Shown here: positions 40,793 through 50,282 of the stretch, piece by piece
How the letters are laid out: each line of letters opens with the position of its first letter
Numbering within the stretch: position 1 is the stretch's first letter
From: Natrinema salifodinae
GTDB taxonomy: Archaea > Halobacteriota > Halobacteria > Halobacteriales > Natrialbaceae
Assembly: GCF_900110455.1 (NCBI RefSeq)
Contig: NZ_FOIS01000002.1
Location: 434,001-498,000 of the forward strand
Direction: 5' to 3'
Length of the DNA stretch: 64,000 bases
Notes under the pieces: generated by a model
Told to the model about the DNA's origin: nothing
Seen by the model: only the letters and a program-made list of their open reading frames with translations
Database searches by the model: none
Program-made: the position numbers and the translations under genes

Positions 40793-43558
40793 ATGACGAG
40801 TCATTACGATCACGCGCAGGTGCAGGAGTTTTGGCAGTACGTCTGGGAGCGCGACGACGTCTACGAGGTCGCCGACGATGCCGCGGACCCGACGTACGTC
40901 CTCGGGATGTTTCCCTACACGTCGGGAACGCTCCACATGGGCCACGTCCGCAACTACGCGATCACGGACGCCTACGCCCGCTACCGACGGATGCAGGGCG
41001 ACGAGGTACTCCACCCGATGGGGTGGGACGCGTTCGGGCTCCCCGCCGAGAACGCGGCCTTCGAGCGCAAGACCGACCCCCGATCCTGGACCGAGGCGTG
41101 CATCCGCCGGATGCGCGAGGAACTCGAGACGATGGGCTTTGGCTACGACTGGTCCCGGGAGATCACCACCTGCGAGCCCGACTACTACCGCTGGAATCAG
41201 TGGCTCTTCGAACGGCTCTACGATGCCGGACTCGTCGAGTACCAGGCGGCGACGGTCAACTGGTGTCCCGACTGCGAGACTGTCCTGGCGGACGCCCAGG
41301 TCGCCGAGGACGACGGCGATCGAATCTGCTGGCGCTGCGAAACGCCCGTCGGACGGCGAGAACTCGACCAGTGGTTCTTCACGATCACCGACTACGCCGA
41401 GGAGTTGTCCGAGGGACTCGACGACCTGGAAGGCTGGCCAGACGGCGTCCGCGAGATCCAGCGCAACTGGATCGGTCGCCAAGAGGGCGCGCGGATCGCC
41501 TTCGAGGTCCCCGACGCCGACGCCGGCGACGGGACCGTCGACGTCTTCAGCACCCGCCCGGAGACGATCCACGGCGCGACCTACCTCGCGGTCTCGCCTG
41601 GCCACGACCTGGCGCGGGAGTTAGCCGACGCGGATGAGCGGGTCGCCGACTACGTCGAGACCGTCCGCGAGGAAGACCCCGACGAGGTCGGCTTCTCGGG
41701 GATCGAAACGGACGCGACCGCCGTGCACCCGCTGACCGGCGAGGAACTGCCGGTCTACGTGGCCGGCTACATCCTCGACGACGTGGGAACGGGGGCCGTA
41801 ATGGGCGTCCCCGGCCACAACGAGCGCGACCACTCGTTCGCGCGCGAGCACGACCTGCCGATCGAGCGCGTGATCGTTCCGGACGAGGGCGCGGCCGATA
41901 GTAACGACGGCGAACGCGGCGAAACGACGCCCTACACCGGCGAGGGAACGCTGACGGCCAGCGGCGAGTACGACGGCCTTGACAGCGCGGTCGCCCGGGA
42001 GCGTCTGGTCGACGACGACGGGCCCGACGCGATCGAGGCGGACGTCACCTACCGGCTGCGTGACTGGCTGATCTCCCGCCAGCGCTACTGGGGGACGCCG
42101 ATTCCGATCGTCCACTGCGACGACTGCGGGTCGGTTCCCGTGCCCGAGGAGGACCTCCCGGTCGAACTGCCGGAGTTCGTCCGGACGACCGGGAACCCGC
42201 TGGACGCGGCCGAGGAGTGGAAGCGCACGACCTGTCCCGACTGCGGTGCGGACGCCGTCCGCGAGACGGACACGATGGACACCTTCGTCGACTCCTCGTG
42301 GTACTTCCTGCGCTTTCTCTCGCCCGATCTGGCGGACGCGCCGTTCGACGCCGACCTGGCGAACGACTGGCTCCCGGTCGACGTCTACGTCGGCGGCGAG
42401 GAACACGCCATCCTGCACCTGCTGTACGCCCGCTTCTTCACGAAGGCGCTGGCGGACCTGGGACTGCTCGAGCACCGCGAGCCGATCGAGGAGCTTCGGA
42501 GCCAGGGGACCGTGCTCTACGACGGTGAGAAGATGTCCAGTTCGAAGGGCAACGTCGTCGCGCCCGAGGAGTACGGCGCCGAGACGACCAGGCTGTTCGT
42601 GCTCTCGGCGGCCCACCCCGAGCAGGACTTCGAGTGGACCGCGAACAACGTCCGCGGGGCCTACGACCTCCAGCAGACCCTCTACGGAATGGCGGCCGAC
42701 TTCGTCGAGGAGGGAGAGACCCGCGTCGAGCGCCGGGTCCACGACGAGTACGTCGCCCGGGAGATCGACCGGACGATCGCCGCCGTCACCGAGGAGTACG
42801 AGCGGTTCCGATTCCACCGCGCCGCCACCGAAATCCGGGAGCTCGCGCGCCTACTCCGGCGGTACCGCGAGTACGACCGGCCCCGCGGACCCCACGGCGA
42901 GGTCTACCGCCGCGGCCTGGTGACCCTCGCGGCGCTGATCGCGCCGATGGCGCCCCACCTCGGCGAGGAGTGCTGGAACAAGCTCCGCGGCGAGGGCCTG
43001 GTCGTCGAGGCCGACTGGCCCGTCCCCGAGGGCGACGCGTCGGATTACCGGCTCGAGCGCGCGCTGGTCGACCGGACCCTCGAGGACGTCCGCGACATCG
43101 TCGACGTCGCCGCCATCGACGAACCCGAGCGGATCGACCTGGTCGTCGCACCCGACTGGAAGTACCGGGCCGCCGAACTCGTCCGGGAACGGGCTGCCGA
43201 CGACGGTGACGACGGGGGCGGCGACGAAGCCGCGACCGCGGACGTCGACGTCGATTCGATCGTCGATCAGGTGCTCGAGACCGACGCGGCCGACGGCGTC
43301 GACAGGGGGACCATCACGGCCGTCGTCGGCGACCTCGTCGACAGCGACGGCGGCCGGGAGGCCGGCCAGGCGTTCCCGGCGGACCGCGAACGCGAGCTAC
43401 TGGAGCGGGCGGCCTGGCTCGTCACCGACGAGTTCGGAGCGACGGTCACCGTCCGCCGAGCGGGCGTCGACATCGGCGCGGCCACCGACGCCGACGTCGA
43501 CGGCGACGACCTGGCGGCGAAGGCGCGGCCGGGCAAACCCGCGATTCACATCAGCTGA
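40793..43558 (+). CDS. leuS: Leucyl-tRNA synthetase, bacterial-type core
   Basis: The 921-residue class I synthetase has HMGH (48-51) and KMSSS (580-584), an editing domain (about 220-420, [20 protein letters not shown]) and the bacterial-like text [35 protein letters not shown]. Two Cys4 zinc motifs are visible ([13 protein letters not shown] with [20 protein letters not shown] with CPDCGAD). The C-terminal 120 residues are Asp-rich and end [12 protein letters not shown]. Published work on Natrialba magadii described bacterial-type leucyl-tRNA synthetases carrying archaeal tRNA-binding regions; this gene is consistent with that. I choose the ATG at 40793, 41 bp after a GATATAG promoter core, over a GTG at 40763. 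Confidence 0.95.
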   Translation: MTSHYDHAQVQEFWQYVWERDDVYEVADDAADPTYVLGMFPYTSGTLHMGHVRNYAITDAYARYRRMQGDEVLHPMGWDAFGLPAENAAFERKTDPRSWTEACIRRMREELETMGFGYDWSREITTCEPDYYRWNQWLFERLYDAGLVEYQAATVNWCPDCETVLADAQVAEDDGDRICWRCETPVGRRELDQWFFTITDYAEELSEGLDDLEGWPDGVREIQRNWIGRQEGARIAFEVPDADAGDGTVDVFSTRPETIHGATYLAVSPGHDLARELADADERVADYVETVREEDPDEVGFSGIETDATAVHPLTGEELPVYVAGYILDDVGTGAVMGVPGHNERDHSFAREHDLPIERVIVPDEGAADSNDGERGETTPYTGEGTLTASGEYDGLDSAVARERLVDDDGPDAIEADVTYRLRDWLISRQRYWGTPIPIVHCDDCGSVPVPEEDLPVELPEFVRTTGNPLDAAEEWKRTTCPDCGADAVRETDTMDTFVDSSWYFLRFLSPDLADAPFDADLANDWLPVDVYVGGEEHAILHLLYARFFTKALADLGLLEHREPIEELRSQGTVLYDGEKMSSSKGNVVAPEEYGAETTRLFVLSAAHPEQDFEWTANNVRGAYDLQQTLYGMAADFVEEGETRVERRVHDEYVAREIDRTIAAVTEEYERFRFHRAATEIRELARLLRRYREYDRPRGPHGEVYRRGLVTLAALIAPMAPHLGEECWNKLRGEGLVVEADWPVPEGDASDYRLERALVDRTLEDVRDIVDVAAIDEPERIDLVVAPDWKYRAAELVRERAADDGDDGGGDEAATADVDVDSIVDQVLETDAADGVDRGTITAVVGDLVDSDGGREAGQAFPADRERELLERAAWLVTDEFGATVTVRRAGVDIGAATDADVDGDDLAAKARPGKPAIHIS

Positions 43559-43650
43559 CGCGGTCGACGGTCATTGGACGGGCGCCGACCGGATCGGCCG
43601 AATCCGGGAAAGACAGTTTTATTCCATCAGGTTCGGAAGGAGCAGATACG

Positions 43651-43941
43651 ATGGTGGAGGGTGGAGACAGCGTCGATACGGACGAGAGACCGCCAAGCCA
43701 GGCGGTGGTCGAAGCAGTCGCCGAGGCGGAGGACGTGCGACCGACGGACCTAGCGCCCCCGGAGTACGAGTCGCTGCACGCGGTCGTCGATCCGGCGGCG
43801 CTCGATGCGCTGTTCGCGGATCGCTCGAACAACACGCGCAGACCACGCGGGACCGTTTCGTTTCGCTTCTGTGACTTCGACGTCACCGTCGATCGGGACG
43901 GACGGGTCACGCTCGAGGAGCCGACCGAGCAAGCGGAGTGA
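43651..43941 (+). CDS. HalOD1 output-domain protein
   Basis: The 96-residue protein is a stand-alone HalOD1 domain: SQAVVEAVAEAEDVRPTDL, PPEYESLHAVVDPAALDALF and GTVSFRFCDFDVTVDRDGRVTLE. HalOD1 is a haloarchaeal output domain found alone or on response regulators; its target is unknown. It is about the usual length. A TTTTATTCC element lies about 30-35 bp before the start. It comes after leuS and before the insertion sequence. Confidence 0.85.
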   Translation: MVEGGDSVDTDERPPSQAVVEAVAEAEDVRPTDLAPPEYESLHAVVDPAALDALFADRSNNTRRPRGTVSFRFCDFDVTVDRDGRVTLEEPTEQAE

Positions 43942-44099
43942 CGGTGACGAGGCTCTCGCGGGCGGTTTCTGCGGATCGACAGTACGCCAAAGTTTGAGTA
44001 ACTCACAGTATCCAGAACAGTGAAACGAAGTCACTTCTCGGCGTTGTTCTGACGGCGCTGGCGAGGGCACGGCAACGCTACTTGCAACGGACGCGATTC

Positions 44100-45960
44100 C
44101 AAACGAAAGCTAGGGGTGCGAGCGACAGCCGTCGCTCACGAGAAGGGAGGACTCGGCGCTCAGAACCGCCTATCCCGGGTCGAACGAGTAGAACACCTTG
44201 GCGAACGACCGTGCGGGCATCACGGGTCGGTCGTCGGGGGCTTTCTCCGGGTGGTCGGCCCGCAGGAACACATCGAGCAAGACCCACGCGTCGTACAGCA
44301 GGCAGGCGAACAGCCAGTAGAACACGCGCACGCTGAACTTCCGCGAGGTGGTCTTGGCGAGGAAATCGTGCTTGATGACGCGGTAGTTCGTCTCGATGAC
44401 CCAGCGCCGCGCGTAGACCTGCGCCCACGCCTTCGGGTCGTCGCCCGCGTCCTTGATGTTCGTCACGTACACCACCCACTCGCCCTTGAGTTTGGGCTCG
44501 TCGGGTGCAGTGCTGTCCGCGAAGTCCGTGAGTGCCGTCTGCTCGGCGTCATCGTCTTCTTCGCCCCACGCGGCGCGTTTGGCAAGCATCGTCACGCGCA
44601 GGCTCTCGCTCCGCGTGTTCGGGCTGATGGTGTGGGGCTTCGAACCAGCGTCCCCGTCAAGCGAGGCGACCCAGTTCTTGATGTCTTTCCCGGCCTTCCG
44701 GTACTGGACGACGAAATCAACGTTCTGCCGCTCAAGGAACGACAGCAGGCCCACGTCGATGAATTCTGAGTCCATGTAGAGCCGCTTGACGGAGAGGAGT
44801 TCCTTCGCACGGCGCACGAGGTACATCGCGGCGATGTTGAGGTTCCCTCGGTCTTTCAGTGTGAACGAGGCGAGCTTGACCGTCCGTCCTCGGGTGCGGG
44901 CGCCGACGGTGATGTGCTTGTATGCCCATGTCGTGTTCTTGCTCTTCTTCGTGCCGACGACCCCCTCAGGGATGATGAGGTTGTCGTCATCATCGTAGGA
45001 CTGTGGGTAAAACGGGATGTCCGTCCCGTCTATCATCACTTCGATGGGACGGTTAAGCATCCCTGCGCCCTTGGCGACTGTGACCACGCGCTCGAACACG
45101 TCTTCGAACTGCTCTTGCCATTTGACGGCGCTCCGCGACTCGATGGTGTTGAAGTGCGTCGGGGCATTCGGCGCGACTCCGCCATCAGTGCGGAACTCGT
45201 CGATGTTCTGCTCGGCAAAGCTCCGCTCGCGGCTGATGAGCGCCTGAAAGTCGAGGAACCAGTTGTCGTGGAACGTCGTGTTCTCCGCCCGCCCGAACGA
45301 CAGAAGGTCGAACACGAGCGGGCGGATGTTCTCGATGGCTTCCTGCTTCTCGCTGTCGCTGATGTCCTTGGGGTCTTGGTCGGGGAGTTCCACGTCAAGC
45401 AGGCTCGCGCCAGCGGGCAGTCCCATGCTGAGAAGGTGGTCAGCCAGTTCGGGCCGAAAGTACTCTGTGACGATAGTCTCGGCGGCGTCGCGCCATCGCT
45501 CTTCGAGACGGTTACGCCACCACTCGCGGAACGTATCGCCGCTCGGAACGGATTCGGTGAATCCGAGAAGTCCCGCGACCTTCGGGCGTCCGTTGAGGTG
45601 CGACGCGAGGCCGTGGAATGAGTCTATACTCACGAGACGCTGATAGACCAAAGCTTTCATCATCATCGGCGCGTTGTAGCGCCGCCCGGTAGCGAAGTCG
45701 TGCGTGAACTCGTGGTCTGCGAGGAACCCAGCGGTGGCGATGAGCCACGGTTCTGTTTGTTCGTCTCGGAGAACGGACGGGTGGACTTCACTGAATGGAT
45801 ACTCTGGTTTGAGGATAGCGTCTACCTTCTCCGGTGGGATTTCGTCCACTAATGCCTAGTACGGAAAAGCTGATATATAATGGTTCGACACTCTATTTTC
45901 TCTACCACGTTTTGAAGTCTTGAATACTTCAGACTAATACAGACCCGTGCTGGCTGGGGA
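44100..45960 (-). mobile_element. IS4-family insertion sequence (ends not resolved)
   Basis: The transposase gene at 44170-45849 defines the element. The flanks are different from the neighbouring DNA (AT-rich at the right, with AATGG, TATATAATGG and a GAAGT/ACTTC hairpin near 45908-45925). I could not find matching terminal inverted repeats or a target duplication by eye, so the limits given are approximate and may be a little larger. Confidence 0.6.
44170..45849 (-). CDS. IS4-family DDE transposase
   Basis: The 559-residue transposase has the catalytic triad in MIDGTDIPFYP (Asp274), LYMDSEFIDVGLLSFL (Asp360) and YARRWVIETNYRVIK (Glu486). The last stretch fits the IS4 signature Y-x2-R-x3-E-x6-K exactly (Tyr479, Arg482, Glu486, Lys493). 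An N-terminal domain (1-200) with DFATGRRYNAPMMMKAL likely binds DNA ends. It is longer than many IS4 enzymes but complete, with no frameshift seen, so the element may be active. Codon choice is slightly less GC-rich than that of its neighbours. The gene ends close to the HalOD1 gene, and a low-GC gene follows on the other side. Confidence 0.92.
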   Translation of the reverse strand: MDEIPPEKVDAILKPEYPFSEVHPSVLRDEQTEPWLIATAGFLADHEFTHDFATGRRYNAPMMMKALVYQRLVSIDSFHGLASHLNGRPKVAGLLGFTESVPSGDTFREWWRNRLEERWRDAAETIVTEYFRPELADHLLSMGLPAGASLLDVELPDQDPKDISDSEKQEAIENIRPLVFDLLSFGRAENTTFHDNWFLDFQALISRERSFAEQNIDEFRTDGGVAPNAPTHFNTIESRSAVKWQEQFEDVFERVVTVAKGAGMLNRPIEVMIDGTDIPFYPQSYDDDDNLIIPEGVVGTKKSKNTTWAYKHITVGARTRGRTVKLASFTLKDRGNLNIAAMYLVRRAKELLSVKRLYMDSEFIDVGLLSFLERQNVDFVVQYRKAGKDIKNWVASLDGDAGSKPHTISPNTRSESLRVTMLAKRAAWGEEDDDAEQTALTDFADSTAPDEPKLKGEWVVYVTNIKDAGDDPKAWAQVYARRWVIETNYRVIKHDFLAKTTSRKFSVRVFYWLFACLLYDAWVLLDVFLRADHPEKAPDDRPVMPARSFAKVFYSFDPG

Positions 45961-45995
45961 TAGATAGGTTAAAACTCGCCACTAACGCTTGCCTG

Positions 45996-46334
45996 TTACC
46001 GTAGCGAGGGGTTCGTAAAGTGACCGATTGTTTCGAGTTCCTCCCAGTCACCAGTCAGAGTTTCTCGGAGAACCTTATGATGTTCTTCGTCAATTTCGTA
46101 TTCTTCTTTGTCACCGGCTTCATCCGCTGTTTCGAGGTTTTCCGCTTCCATGTAAATGTAGAGAAATGAAGCGTTGACTAGAGATTGAATAAATGCAGTC
46201 TCCGTGTAGACACCTTCATGCTGAAGAGTCTCAATAACTTCAGATTCACGCTCGTGCATTTCCTTGAACCATGCACGAAGCTGGTCTTCTTTCCCAGAAG
46301 CAATACGCGCACGAGCAATCATAACCTCGGACAT
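45996..46334 (-). CDS. DUF6176-like small protein of low GC
   Basis: The 112-residue protein (start MSEVMIARARIASGKEDQLRAW) resembles DUF6176: a dimeric alpha-beta-barrel-like fold with the text FKEMHERESEVIETLQHEGVYTE and IEAENLE-type strands. No metal or catalytic residues are evident, and its role is unknown. Base composition is much lower in GC than neighbours, and its codons (AAG, TTC, GAA, AAT) differ, so it was probably acquired by transfer. It sits directly beside the insertion sequence and may have been brought by a related event. The start ATG follows an AT-rich upstream segment. Confidence 0.65.
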   Translation of the reverse strand: MSEVMIARARIASGKEDQLRAWFKEMHERESEVIETLQHEGVYTETAFIQSLVNASFLYIYMEAENLETADEAGDKEEYEIDEEHHKVLRETLTGDWEELETIGHFTNPSLR

Positions 46335-46517
46335 GACAATAATTACTTAAGACACGTATTAATGTTCTTCGCCAAGATTATTCCGGTGTTTTTCAATCAG
46401 TAGTTTCTATCCGTCAAAAATCCAGATTTTGGCCTACTGTCGAAGCGACCGACGAGGGGGCCCGCGACTCGTGGCGGAACAGCAAGCGTGATACGGTGGT
46501 GCTCCTAACGGCCGGTA

Positions 46518-47129
46518 ATGGCAACCGCTGACGCGAGACGGCGGCTCCGCGAGTGGCCGAAGGGCGTAACGATCCTCCTGACGATCGTCGGCTACGCGCT
46601 GGTGATCGGCACGTTCCTGCTGGACATCCCGATCTACCCCGACCTCACGCAGGGCCAGATCAACCTGCTCACGCACGCGATCGCCGTCATCAACACGGCG
46701 GCGACGATCCTGCTGATCTGTGGCTGGTACTGGATCCGCGTCGGCGATGTCGAGAAACACCGGCTCTCGATGATCGGCGCGTTCGCGCTGATCATGCTGT
46801 TCCTGGTCGTCTACCTGGTCCGCGTCGGCGGCGGCGGCGAGAAGTACTTCCAGGGACCGGACCTGGTCTACTACGTCTACCTGCTCATGCTGGCGATCCA
46901 CATCCTGCTATCGATCGTTTCGGTGCCGGTCGTCCTCTACGCGCTGATCCTCGGGCTGACTCACACGCCCGCGGAGCTCCGGCGGACGGTCCACGCTCGG
47001 GTCGGCCGCATCGCCGCCGCCGCGTGGATCCTGAGCCTCGTCCTCGGCGTCGTCACCTACGTCCTGCTCAACCACGTCTTCTCCTACGAGTTCGCGGCGA
47101 TCGTCGCGCCGCTTCCGGGCCTGGTCTGA
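46518..47129 (+). CDS. DUF420 membrane protein
   Basis: The 203-residue protein has five or six hydrophobic segments with the DUF420 pattern: LTHAIAVINTAATILLICGWYWIRVGDVEKHRLSMIGAFALIMLFLVVYL, with His residues in NLLTHAI, KHR, and AIHILLSI, and a final HTPAELRRTVHARVGR segment. DUF420 proteins relate to cytochrome-oxidase assembly (CtaM/YozB group); conserved His residues could bind heme or copper. No oxidase genes are visible nearby. The start is an ATG close to a weak upstream region. Function is by family inference. Confidence 0.85.
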   Translation: MATADARRRLREWPKGVTILLTIVGYALVIGTFLLDIPIYPDLTQGQINLLTHAIAVINTAATILLICGWYWIRVGDVEKHRLSMIGAFALIMLFLVVYLVRVGGGGEKYFQGPDLVYYVYLLMLAIHILLSIVSVPVVLYALILGLTHTPAELRRTVHARVGRIAAAAWILSLVLGVVTYVLLNHVFSYEFAAIVAPLPGLV

Positions 47130-47276
47130 GTTCGCCTTCTCGCCATCCCCGTTCCGTCACTGTCCCGCGTCCCGGTGTCTCACGGTACTCGCTGCCATCA
47201 GCGGTCCGTCTCCGGTCCATACCGGCGGACCGGACCGACAAGTTATCCCGTGGCCGCGCGTAGCGGTAACCAACGA

Positions 47277-48176
47277 ATGCAATTCGTCGAAGAAATCGTC
47301 GTGGACGAGTTTCTCCCGACCGTCCGGTCGCTGCTCGCCGGCGACCTCCGCGACCGAGGACTCACCCAGAGCGAGGTGGCGGACGTGCTCGGCATCAGTC
47401 AGAGCGCCGTCTCGAAGTACGCCCACGGCGACGTGACCGTCAACAACCGCATCGCCGACGACGACCGCGTCCAGGAGACCGTCGAGGAACTCGGCACCGG
47501 CCTGGCGGCCGGCGAGATTTCGCCGGTCCAGGCGCTGATCGAGATCGAGGTCCTGATCCGCAACCTCGAGGCCGGCGGTGACCTCCTCGCGCAACTGCAC
47601 GAGGAGGCCGTCCCGGAACTCGCCGACCACGGCTCGGGCTTTCGCGTCCACGACCCCGAGAGCGATCTCCGGACGAGCGAACGGGTCCTCTCGTCGCTCC
47701 GGCGGGGCCTGCGGATCCTCGAGACCACCAGCGGGTTCACCGGGCTGATCCCCGCGGTCGGTTCGAATCTGGTCGCCTGCACGCCCGACGCCGAGCACGT
47801 CGACGACGTGGCGGGCGTCCCGGGTCGGATCTTCGACGTGAAAGGCCAGGCGACCGTCCCCGCGGACCCCGAGTTCGGCGTCTCCGAACACGTCGCACAG
47901 GTGCTGTTGGCCGCGCGCCGCCACGGCGCTGACGTCTCGGCGGGGATCAACGTCACGTACGATCCGGAACTGATCGACGAACTAACTCAGCGGGGCCACG
48001 TCGCCGCCGAGTTCGACGAGTCCGACGACGTCACTTCGAGCGTCGGTGCGGCGATCGAGGAGCAACCCGAAGCGTCGGTGCTGTACCAGACCGGCGGCAT
48101 GGGGATCGAACCGCTCATCTACGTGCTCGGGGCGGACGCGGAGGACGTGGCGGACACGATTCGGTCGCTGGTCTGA
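47277..48176 (+). CDS. HTH-ThiN protein, thiamine-responsive regulator (ThiR type)
   Basis: The 299-residue protein has an N-terminal helix-turn-helix (about 24-60: RDRGLTQSEVADVLGISQSAVSKYAHGDVTV) and a C-terminal ThiN-like domain (about 120-299: ILETTSGFTGLIPAVGSNLVACTP, GRIFDVKGQATVPADPEFGVSEHVAQVLLAARR, LYQTGGMGIEPLIYVLG). ThiN-fused HTH proteins have been proposed as thiamine-phosphate-responsive repressors in archaea. The Thi4 gene is 3 kb downstream, and its upstream repeat is a possible target. The ATG 47277 begins MQFVEEIVVDEFLPTVR. A methyltransferase gene follows after 31 bp and may be co-transcribed. Confidence 0.85.
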   Translation: MQFVEEIVVDEFLPTVRSLLAGDLRDRGLTQSEVADVLGISQSAVSKYAHGDVTVNNRIADDDRVQETVEELGTGLAAGEISPVQALIEIEVLIRNLEAGGDLLAQLHEEAVPELADHGSGFRVHDPESDLRTSERVLSSLRRGLRILETTSGFTGLIPAVGSNLVACTPDAEHVDDVAGVPGRIFDVKGQATVPADPEFGVSEHVAQVLLAARRHGADVSAGINVTYDPELIDELTQRGHVAAEFDESDDVTSSVGAAIEEQPEASVLYQTGGMGIEPLIYVLGADAEDVADTIRSLV

Positions 48177-48207
48177 GCCCGGCACAAATTCGGATGCAAC
48201 GACAACG

Positions 48208-48912
48208 ATGACGGAATCCGCACGGGAGTTCTACGGCCGCTGGGCCCGCCTCTACGACCTGATCGCGCGCCGCACGCCCGGTATCGCGCGGCTGCGACAG
48301 CGCGCGGCCGCCGCCTGCCGCCTCGAACCAGGCGATACCGTCGTCGAGATGGGCTGTGGCACGGGCGCGAACCTCCCCTTCCTCCGCGAACAGGTCGGCA
48401 GCGAGGGGACCGTGATCGGGATCGATTTCACCGGACCGATCCTCGAGCGAGCGCGCGCGGCCACAGCGGCGTACGACAACGTCCACGTCGTCCGGGGCGA
48501 CGCGACGCGGCCGCCGGTCGGGCTCGGAGAGGGAGTCGAAGCGAAACGACCCGTCGATGGCGATGGAGACGTCGACGCCGTGCTCGCCACCTTCGTCGTC
48601 GGCATGCTCGACGAGCCGGCCGGCGCCGTCGACGACTGGTGCGACCTCGTCGGGCCCGGCGGTCACGTCGTCCTCGCGAACGCGGCCAGGAGCCGCGCGT
48701 GGTACGCGCCGCCGGTCAACGCCGCCTTCCGGGCGATCGTCGTCCTCTCGACGCCACCGACGACGCAACTGCGCTACGAGACGGATCCGACCCGCCGACT
48801 GAACGCGAAGATCCGCGCCGCCCACGCCAGGCTCCGCGAGCGGTCGGCGGCCGTCGCGGACGAGCGCCACGTATTCGGCGTCGTTCGGCTCACCGGCGGA
48901 CGAGTCGCCTGA
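48208..48912 (+). CDS. Class I SAM-dependent methyltransferase
   Basis: The 234-residue protein shows motif I VVEMGCGTGANLPFL, motif II GIDFTGPILERAR, an acidic VRGDATRPP and an ATFVVGMLDEPAGAV-like region. The amino-terminal REFYGRWARLYDLIARRTPG resembles UbiE/ubiquinone-type and other small-molecule methyltransferases; the C-terminal part (about 170-234) is basic. The substrate is unknown. It starts with ATG 31 bp after the ThiN regulator. An acidic insert of about 12 residues in the middle (GEGVEAKRPVDGDGDVDAVLA) is variable in the family. Confidence 0.82.
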   Translation: MTESAREFYGRWARLYDLIARRTPGIARLRQRAAAACRLEPGDTVVEMGCGTGANLPFLREQVGSEGTVIGIDFTGPILERARAATAAYDNVHVVRGDATRPPVGLGEGVEAKRPVDGDGDVDAVLATFVVGMLDEPAGAVDDWCDLVGPGGHVVLANAARSRAWYAPPVNAAFRAIVVLSTPPTTQLRYETDPTRRLNAKIRAAHARLRERSAAVADERHVFGVVRLTGGRVA

Positions 48913-48943
48913 AGCGAGCGCTCACCCGTCGGTTTCCGGTCGA

Positions 48944-49354
48944 TCACGCCGTCGCTTCGACACCGTCGCGGGCCACGATAGGCTCGCGGATCTCGTCGGG
49001 CAGCGGCGTCGGTCGTCGCGTCTCGGGATCGATGTGGACCATCGTCGTCTCGGCGGTCGCGGCGACCGCGTCGCCGACGCGGATCTCGTACTCCATCGTG
49101 CAACTGGATTCGCCGAGGCGGGAGACCCAGAGCGCGACCGTGGGGTCGTCGCCCTTCGTGATCGGCCGCTCGTAGGAGATTTCGAGATTGGCGATGACGA
49201 AGGAGATGTCCGCGGCGGCGATGTCGACGACCTCCTCGAGGTAGTCAGTGCGGGCGACTTCGAGGTAGCTCGCGTAGACCGCGTGATTGACGTGATCGAG
49301 CGGATCGAGGTCGCGGTACCGGACCGGTACCTCAACGGTAAACTCAGCACTCAT
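48944..49354 (-). CDS. 4HBT hotdog-fold acyl-CoA thioesterase
   Basis: The 136-residue protein has the hotdog signature VRYRDLDPLDHVNHAVYASYLEVARTDYLEE; the DxxxHVNHA motif is typical of acyl-CoA thioesterases of the 4HBT family, with Asp as base. SYERPITKGDDPTVALWVSRLG and EYEIRVGDAVAATAETTMVHID form the outer strands. It would hydrolyse acyl-CoA in the cytoplasm. It lies opposite the methyltransferase. The start ATG is preceded by an AT-rich stretch. Confidence 0.85.
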   Translation of the reverse strand: MSAEFTVEVPVRYRDLDPLDHVNHAVYASYLEVARTDYLEEVVDIAAADISFVIANLEISYERPITKGDDPTVALWVSRLGESSCTMEYEIRVGDAVAATAETTMVHIDPETRRPTPLPDEIREPIVARDGVEATA

Positions 49355-49434
49355 TGTACGTTGTTACAGGTGAGTAGGACAAAAGTACGCACCGGTTGCG
49401 GGAATTCGCGCGAGAACCGTCGCCGCTCGCGGAC

Positions 49435-50202
49435 TCACGCCCGCTCGTACAGCTGCGCGTGCTCGCCGCAGAACGCGGGCTCGCGCAACTGGGCGTCGAT
49501 CAGGTCCTCGTGATAGTGGGCGTTGAACAGCCGACACCCCTCCCGGTCGCAAAACGCCTCGCCGGTCTCGAGGTAGTGGTAGGCCTGCAGGACGTACCCC
49601 TTCAGCGCGTCGGTGGTTCGGGGGTCGTCCTCGACTAAAAAGTCGCCCTCGACCTGATTCTCCAGAACCTCCCGGGGCGGCGCGTCGCCGGAGAGGAGCG
49701 CGTGACGTTGCTTCTCCTTGTAGTACGCCTCGGGCTTCGCGGGCGCCTCGTAGAGCCCCGGTACCGAGACGAGCGCGGGCTGGCCGAGGACGTTCACGCG
49801 CTTGTGCCAGCGGCCGTCGTGGTCGCCCCAGGTGCCGATCGCCCGGTCGAGGACTGTGACGTGCAGCGTCTCGAGACCGCGTTCGTCCTCTGGAAGCGCG
49901 GCGTTGAGCGCCCGTTGGACCTGCAGACCGTCGTAGAGGACGCCGCCCTCGCGCTCGGGGTGGTCGAGCGCCCGCTCCTCGTAGCGGATCGTCCCCAACA
50001 TTGTGTTGCCCGTCTCGCGCTCGTACGGCGAGGGGACCCGCGCCTCGGCGAACCGCTCGGCCAGGCCGTCCGTGCGATGGACGTCGAGGAATCGATCCCG
50101 GACGGTCACCGCGGCGTCGATCCGTTCGCGCAGCCAGGCGGCGAGTTCGTCGACGTCGGCGACGGTCGTCGGACTCCGGTAGAGCGTGACTCGGTCGACC
50201 AT
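49435..50202 (-). CDS. Uncharacterised protein with C-terminal Cys/His zinc-binding-like motif
   Basis: I do not firmly recognise this 255-residue protein. Its C-terminus carries Cys218, Cys223, His229, His231, Cys245 and His248 (FCDREGC, FNAHYHED, FCGEHAQ), a likely zinc site. The HYHED and Cys clusters remind me of haloarchaeal proteins annotated as putative metallopeptidases (DUF6775-type), but no HExxH is present. The middle has ETLHVTVLDRAIGTW and KRVNVLGQPALVSVPGLYEAP with conserved look. It probably binds metal. The neighbours, a thioesterase and an epimerase, give no functional hint. Confidence 0.6.
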   Translation of the reverse strand: MVDRVTLYRSPTTVADVDELAAWLRERIDAAVTVRDRFLDVHRTDGLAERFAEARVPSPYERETGNTMLGTIRYEERALDHPEREGGVLYDGLQVQRALNAALPEDERGLETLHVTVLDRAIGTWGDHDGRWHKRVNVLGQPALVSVPGLYEAPAKPEAYYKEKQRHALLSGDAPPREVLENQVEGDFLVEDDPRTTDALKGYVLQAYHYLETGEAFCDREGCRLFNAHYHEDLIDAQLREPAFCGEHAQLYERA

Positions 50203-50282
50203 GTATGATCTAGTCGTACCACTCGTGAATTAGTTGCGGTCGTAGTTCGCTACAGGCTGTCACGAACGCCCGCGAGCAGGAG

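Noticed and set aside
41621-42817. 398-residue minus-strand frame inside leuS
   Set aside because: Antisense of a fully recognisable synthetase; the text is Val/Arg/Asp-biased shadow.
44170-45849. Transposase reading as an IS1182 or ISH3 member
   Set aside because: The exact Y-x2-R-x3-E-x6-K signature favours IS4; I could not verify a named subgroup.
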